Source of the DNA: Demequina iriomotensis
GTDB taxonomy: Bacteria; Actinomycetota; Actinomycetes; Actinomycetales; Demequinaceae
Assembly (NCBI RefSeq): GCF_000971395.1
Contig: NZ_BBME01000013.1
Coordinates: 62,001 to 126,000 of the forward strand
Direction of reading: 5' to 3'
DNA length: 64,000 nucleotides
Shown: one piece after another, positions 60,479 to 64,000 of the stretch
How the letters are laid out: each line of letters begins with the position of its first letter
How positions within the stretch are numbered: position 1 is the stretch's first letter
Notes under the pieces: generated by a model
Seen by the model: only the letters and a program-made list of their open reading frames with translations
The model's database searches: none
Told to the model about the DNA's origin: nothing
Program-made: the position numbers and the translations under genes

Positions 60479-61741
60479 CTAGCCGCGCGTCAGGCCGCCC
60501 CGATCACGGAGCGCGGTCGCGAACGACGGCGCGATGGGCAGCTCGGGGAGCAGCGCCGCCTGGTACGCGTGGTAGACGTCGGGCTTGCCGGGCCACACGA
60601 AGCCCGCGGGCCGGTTGTGGGGGTCGAGCTCGTGATGCCATGAGCCCCGATGATGGTCGATGAGGTGGGCGTCGGCGTAGGCCCACCAACGGGCGGCGTC
60701 CTCGGCGTAGACCGCCTGTCCGGTCGCCTGGCGAAGGGCCTCGGCGGCGTTGACCGCCTCGGCCAGCACCCAGTGCATGCGCTCCCGCACCACCGGCCGT
60801 CCGTCCCAGTCGGTCGTGTAGACGAACCCGAGCGCGCCGTCGGCATCCCAGCCGTCGGCGACCGCTCGGTCGTACAGCGCTAGCGCGGCGTCACGGAGCC
60901 CGCCCGGGGCCGCCTCCCCCAGCGTGGCCTCGACGCTGAGCAGCAGCCGGGCCCACTCGAGGCCGTGACCGACGGTGGCGCCGTAGGGACGGAACGGATG
61001 CGCGGGCTCGTCGCGGTGATGCTCGAGCATCGGCGTCCACTCCGCGTCGAAGTGCTCGGGGATGCGCCAGCCGTTGTGCGCGGCCCAGCCCACCACCCGG
61101 GCGGCGATGCGCGCCGCGCGCCGATGCCACGCATCGTCCCCCGTCGCATCGCCGGCGGCCAGGTAGGCCTCGACCGTGTGCATGTTGGCGTTGACGCCGC
61201 GGTAGCCGTCGAGGACGGACCACGAGGCGTCCCATTCCTCGACCGACAGGCCCTCCGCCTCGTCCCAGAAGCGCGCGAGCGACACCGCGAGCGCGTCCTC
61301 CAGCAGCGCATCGGCGCCCGGCACGCCCGCCGCGACGGCGGACGATGCGGCGAGGACCACGAAGGCGTGGCCGTAGGCCTGCTTCGCGGTGTCGGTCGGG
61401 ACGCCGCCGTCGGCCGCCGCGAACCAGCCCCCATGGGCCGCATCGTGCAGCGGGCCGTCCGTGAGCGCCGCGACGCCGTGCGCGGCCGAGGCGAGCAGCG
61501 CGTCGCGCGAGGGACCGCCCAGCGCGGGCGGCTCGGCGGCCAGGGCGCCGAGCGCCGCGACGTGCGTCATGCGGCACGTGATCCACAGCTCGACGGGCCG
61601 CGAGGCATCCACCCGGCCGTCGTCGTCGAGCCAGCCGAAGCCCTCGGGGCGCGCGGCGCCGGCGGCGAAGCGGAGCAGGTCCGCGCGCTGGGCGGCGAGG
61701 TGGTCGCCGGAGCCCGGCACGGTCACCGCGGGGACGGTCAT
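60479..61741 (-). CDS. AGE-family isomerase/epimerase
   Basis: A 420-residue (alpha/alpha)6-barrel protein related to N-acylglucosamine 2-epimerase. RPVELWITCRMTHVAALGAL (about 53-72) and HRRAARIAARVVGWAAHNG are typical of the mannose-isomerase/YihS branch. Later histidines in ERMHWVLAEAVNAAEAL and SWHHELDPHNRP complete the metal-free active site. Sugar substrate is not resolved. ATG at 61741 is 1 bp after the esterase stop, so the two act together. Carries two copies of GGACGATGCG (61130, 61340). Confidence 0.87.
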   Translation of the reverse strand: MTVPAVTVPGSGDHLAAQRADLLRFAAGAARPEGFGWLDDDGRVDASRPVELWITCRMTHVAALGALAAEPPALGGPSRDALLASAAHGVAALTDGPLHDAAHGGWFAAADGGVPTDTAKQAYGHAFVVLAASSAVAAGVPGADALLEDALAVSLARFWDEAEGLSVEEWDASWSVLDGYRGVNANMHTVEAYLAAGDATGDDAWHRRAARIAARVVGWAAHNGWRIPEHFDAEWTPMLEHHRDEPAHPFRPYGATVGHGLEWARLLLSVEATLGEAAPGGLRDAALALYDRAVADGWDADGALGFVYTTDWDGRPVVRERMHWVLAEAVNAAEALRQATGQAVYAEDAARWWAYADAHLIDHHRGSWHHELDPHNRPAGFVWPGKPDVYHAYQAALLPELPIAPSFATALRDRGGLTRG

Positions 61742-61742
61742 C

Positions 61743-62720
61743 TCAGCTCCAGAGGTCGGCGAGGAAGGCGGCCTGGCGGCGCTGCTGGTAGAGCTCGCCG
61801 CCCTCGTGTCCATTGAAGCGGTACGTCGCGATCTCCGCATCGCCTCCCCACGCGTGATAGGCCGCGTACACCGTCGATGCCGGGGTGATCGGGTCGCGCA
61901 GCGCGGCGGAGAACAGCGCGGGTGCGCTCGCGCGACGCGCATGGTGGACGCCGTCGACGTACCGCAGCGTCGCGAGGGCGCGCTCCTCATGCTCGCGGTG
62001 GACGGCGAGGTAGCGGCAGACCTCCTGGTAGGGGTCCTCGTCAGCCACGTCCATGCCCCGCTCGATGTCGCACAGGAACGGCACGTCGACCAGCGCCGCC
62101 GCCACCGGGGTCAGGCCCGCCGCCGCGATCGCGAGGCCGCCTCCCTGGCTCGCGCCGGCCACCACGATGCGCGCCGGGTCGACGCCCGGCAGCAGGCGCG
62201 TCGCGTCCACCGCGCGGACGGCGTCGGTGATGACCCTGCGGTAGTAGTACGAGTCGAAGTCGAGGATGCCTCGCGTCATGTAGCCCGGGTGCGCGGGACC
62301 GGCGGCGTCACCGCCGCCCGACGCGTCGGCCGTATGGCCGCCTGATCCCCACGCGGAGCCCTGCCCGCGCGTGTCCATCACCAGGTGCGCGTAGCCGGCG
62401 GCCGACCAGAACAGCCGCTCGTGGGGAAGCCCGCGCCCGCCGCCGTAGCCGTTGTACTGGACCACCACGGGCAGGTCGCCCGTGGCGCCGCGCGGCGTCA
62501 ACAGCCACGCCTTGATGGGGTCGCCCCCGAAGCCGGCGAACGTCACGTCCCTCACGTCGATCGCGGCGAGGGGGTGGGCGACCGGTGCGACGTCGAGCGC
62601 GAGGTCGTGCGCCCGGGCCTGCGCGAGCGTGTCCGCCCAGCGCGCGTCGAAGTCGGCGGGCTCGACCGCCGCCGACCGGTACGAGGCGAGCTCCTGCGGG
62701 CCCATGTCCTGGTACGGCAT
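61743..62720 (-). CDS. Acetyl xylan esterase / cephalosporin-C deacetylase family (CE7)
   Basis: Serine esterase of 325 residues that removes acetyl groups from sugars. The oxyanion region is YNGYGGGRG, the nucleophile is in GASQGGG (about residue 186), the acid is in the ALRDPITP block and the His in FNGHEGGE. It has no signal peptide, so it works on imported oligosaccharides. ATG at 62720 follows AAGGAG. It is first of the long minus-strand run. Confidence 0.9.
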   Translation of the reverse strand: MPYQDMGPQELASYRSAAVEPADFDARWADTLAQARAHDLALDVAPVAHPLAAIDVRDVTFAGFGGDPIKAWLLTPRGATGDLPVVVQYNGYGGGRGLPHERLFWSAAGYAHLVMDTRGQGSAWGSGGHTADASGGGDAAGPAHPGYMTRGILDFDSYYYRRVITDAVRAVDATRLLPGVDPARIVVAGASQGGGLAIAAAGLTPVAAALVDVPFLCDIERGMDVADEDPYQEVCRYLAVHREHEERALATLRYVDGVHHARRASAPALFSAALRDPITPASTVYAAYHAWGGDAEIATYRFNGHEGGELYQQRRQAAFLADLWS

Positions 62721-62793
62721 CGCATGCTCCTTCGCCGGGCGCGGCCGCCCGCCGCGCATCGCGAGCGTAGCGCGCGGTGGCAGGATCGCGGGT

Positions 62794-63213
62794 ATGGACC
62801 TCGAGACGCTCGTCCTCATGCGGCGCGTGCGTGACCGGATCGACCGCGAGTACGCGCGGCCGCTCGACCTGGAGTCGCTCGCGCGCGGCGTCCACGTGTC
62901 GAGCGGCCACCTCAGCCGCCAGTTCAGGCGCGCGTACGGCGAGACGCCCTACCAGTACCTCATGACCCGCCGCATCGAGCGTGCGATGACGCTGCTGCGA
63001 CGCGGCGACCTCACGGTCACCGAGGTGAGCCTCGCGGTCGGCTGCCAGTCGCTCGGCACGTTCAGCACGCGCTTCGCCGAGCTCGTCGGCGTGTCGCCGA
63101 GCGCGTATCGCGCCGCCGGCGCCGAGGTGCTGCCGGGCATGGCCCCGTGCATCGCGCGCCGGATCACGCGACCGGTCAGGAATCGAGAAGCGGGAGCGGC
63201 GACGGCTCCGTAG
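62794..63213 (+). CDS. AraC-family transcriptional regulator (DNA-binding domain only)
   Basis: A 139-residue protein with only the double helix-turn-helix of AraC (about 12-112): SLARGVHVSSGHLSRQFRRA and the second helix set VTEVSLAVGCQSLGTFSTRF. Lacks any ligand domain. ATG at 62794. The next gene starts 10 bp after its stop, so it likely regulates the VOC gene or its own operon. Confidence 0.9.
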   Translation: MDLETLVLMRRVRDRIDREYARPLDLESLARGVHVSSGHLSRQFRRAYGETPYQYLMTRRIERAMTLLRRGDLTVTEVSLAVGCQSLGTFSTRFAELVGVSPSAYRAAGAEVLPGMAPCIARRITRPVRNREAGAATAP

Positions 63214-63223
63214 CCTGGTGGGC

Positions 63224-63640
63224 ATGAGCATCAGCATCCATTCGAGCTTCCTGCCTCACCTCGATCCCGAGGCGTCCCTCGCGTTCTACCGCGACGTGCT
63301 CGGCTTCGAGGTCCGCCTCGACGTCGGCCACGGCGCCATGCGCTGGATCACCGTCGGACCGGTCGGGCAGCCCGACACCGCGGTGGTACTCCACCCGCCC
63401 GCCGTGGGCCACGAGTTCAGCGACGCGGAGCGCGACATGCTGCTCGAGGTCATCGCGAAGGGCTCCTACTTCGGCATCAACCTCGCGACCGGGGACCTCG
63501 ACGGCGAGTTCGCACGCCTCGAGGCCGCGGGCGTCGACGTGGTGCAGGAGCCGATCGCCCAGGAGTACGGCGTCCGCGACGCCGCTTTCCGCGATCCCGC
63601 GGGCAACCTCATCCGCCTCCAGGAGGTCGACCATGGCTAG
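63224..63640 (+). CDS. VOC-family (glyoxalase-like) protein
   Basis: A 138-residue protein of the vicinal-oxygen-chelate fold with LDPEASLAFYRDVLGFEVR near the start and FRDPAGNLIRLQE at the end, the metal/glutamate side. Substrate unknown. ATG at 63224 (GTG 63218 also possible). Its stop overlaps the next start by 8 bp. Confidence 0.88.
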   Translation: MSISIHSSFLPHLDPEASLAFYRDVLGFEVRLDVGHGAMRWITVGPVGQPDTAVVLHPPAVGHEFSDAERDMLLEVIAKGSYFGINLATGDLDGEFARLEAAGVDVVQEPIAQEYGVRDAAFRDPAGNLIRLQEVDHG

Positions 63641-64000
63641 CGCATTCTCCGCCGCCGAGCGCGCCGCGATGCAGCAGCGAGCCGAGGAGCTGCGCGCGTC
63701 GAAGGGGCTCAAGGGCGCCGCACGGCTCGCCAAGGAGCTCGAGGCCTGCGTCGAGGCCATCGAGGCGCTCGACGGCGTCGACCGGGACGTCGCGGCGCGG
63801 CTGCACCTGATCGTCGCCGAGGAGGCCCCCGAGCTCGCCCCGAAGACCTGGTACGGCTTCCCCTCGTATGCGCGCGACGGCAAGGTGGTCGTGTTCTACC
63901 AGCCCGCGTCGAAGTTCGGCACGCGCTACGGCCACGTCGGCTTCAACGAGGACGCCCGCCTCGACGACGGCCCCATGTGGGCGACCGCCTTCGCGATCAT
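63633..64000 (+). CDS. DUF1801/YdhG-like protein (partial)
   Basis: Starts at ATG 63633 inside the VOC stop region with GGAGG upstream, and runs off the window. The visible 122 residues include TWYGFPSYARDGKVVVFYQP, the pattern of the YdhG/DUF1801 iron-chaperone-like fold, with a helical N terminus. VOC-DUF1801 pairs are common in actinobacteria. The C terminus is missing. Confidence 0.8.
   Translation, partial: MASAFSAAERAAMQQRAEELRASKGLKGAARLAKELEACVEAIEALDGVDRDVAARLHLIVAEEAPELAPKTWYGFPSYARDGKVVVFYQPASKFGTRYGHVGFNEDARLDDGPMWATAFAI

Larger units (their letters stand above)
4467..61349. repeat. Dispersed 10-bp word GGACGATGCG (17 exact copies)
   Basis: Exact copies read forward at 13774, 15741, 17364, 23780, 36579, 43068, 49861 and 61340. 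Reverse copies (CGCATCGTCC) lie at 4467, 13846, 16545, 24977, 29045, 36662, 44284, 53635 and 61130. At about 73 % GC fewer than one would be expected by chance. Most are in genes, seven in frame as Asp-Asp-Ala, four as Ala-Ser-Ser, two as Arg-Ile-Val; one spans a start codon and three are intergenic. Near copies with one mismatch occur at 2848, 7730, 28999, 50940 and 57789. The interval given spans first to last copy; the intervening DNA is not part of the repeat. Confidence 0.75.

Noticed and set aside
4467..61349. GGACGATGCG as a KOPS-like polar signal
   Set aside because: Orientation in the window is 8 forward to 9 reverse, so no strand bias is visible.
1..64000. tRNA, rRNA, CRISPR, insertion sequence or prophage genes
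   Set aside because: No repeat arrays, transposase or integrase motifs, and no conserved RNA gene sequence were seen on either strand.

Overview
The window is very GC-rich (about 72-73 % by eye), densely packed and free of rRNA, tRNA, CRISPR and recognisable transposons. Gene content points to an actinobacterium: rbpA, the garA-ftsR-merR group, helY-tatC-tatA-pafC-pafB, lnt next to ppm1, a FabG4-type reductase and a GTG/TTG-rich start repertoire. An anaerobic ribonucleotide reductase (nrdDG) beside aerobic fatty-acid and proline catabolism suggests a facultative anaerobe, most likely in Micrococcales (Cellulomonas/Demequina-like). The genus is a guess.

Layout. 1-3.4 kb: a partial membrane-anchored gene, then nrdDG behind two NrdR boxes. 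3.6-12.5 kb: glutaminase and a fatty-acid module (fadD, MaoC-type dehydratase, FabG4-type reductase, thiolase, divergent tetR and acyl-CoA oxidase) with clear operators. 12.5-21 kb: MFS and YitT membrane proteins, glutathione peroxidase, a Nudix/NYN-like fusion, a methyltransferase, an esterase, a diverged PfkB kinase, deoD, a class I amidotransferase and a HAD phosphatase. 21-25 kb: an uncharacterised tetR / SCP2-like / class III aminotransferase / MFS operon, with osmC divergent. 25.5-33.9 kb: amidohydrolase, EI24 protein, lysR-putA, flavin oxidoreductase, marR. 34-40 kb: a CDP-alcohol phosphatidyltransferase, garA, ftsR and merR, then pyruvate carboxylase. These tie phospholipid synthesis, 2-oxoglutarate flux control and anaplerosis together. 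40-42 kb: flavodoxin, and an arsR-aquaglyceroporin pair behind a perfect operator. 42-46 kb: small, less conserved genes, including a secreted beta-trefoil/CHAP hydrolase, set among lower-GC intergenic DNA that carries a shared 12-bp motif. 46-62.7 kb: rbpA behind a SigR/SigH-like promoter, convergent with a 17-gene same-strand run covering sugar utilisation, rpe, riboflavin synthesis, hisEG, pafBC, Tat export, a lipid kinase, helicase HelY and lipoprotein modification. 62.8-64 kb: an AraC regulator, a VOC protein and a partial DUF1801-like gene.

The most unusual window-wide signal is the 10-mer GGACGATGCG. I counted 17 exact copies on either strand, against well under one expected from composition. 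Most lie in genes in several reading frames, and three are intergenic. Other candidates for novelty are the tetR/SCP2/aminotransferase/MFS operon, the TACCAGGTGTGT motif around the CHAP hydrolase, the PfkB protein lacking its anion-hole glycines, and the Nudix/NYN fusion.
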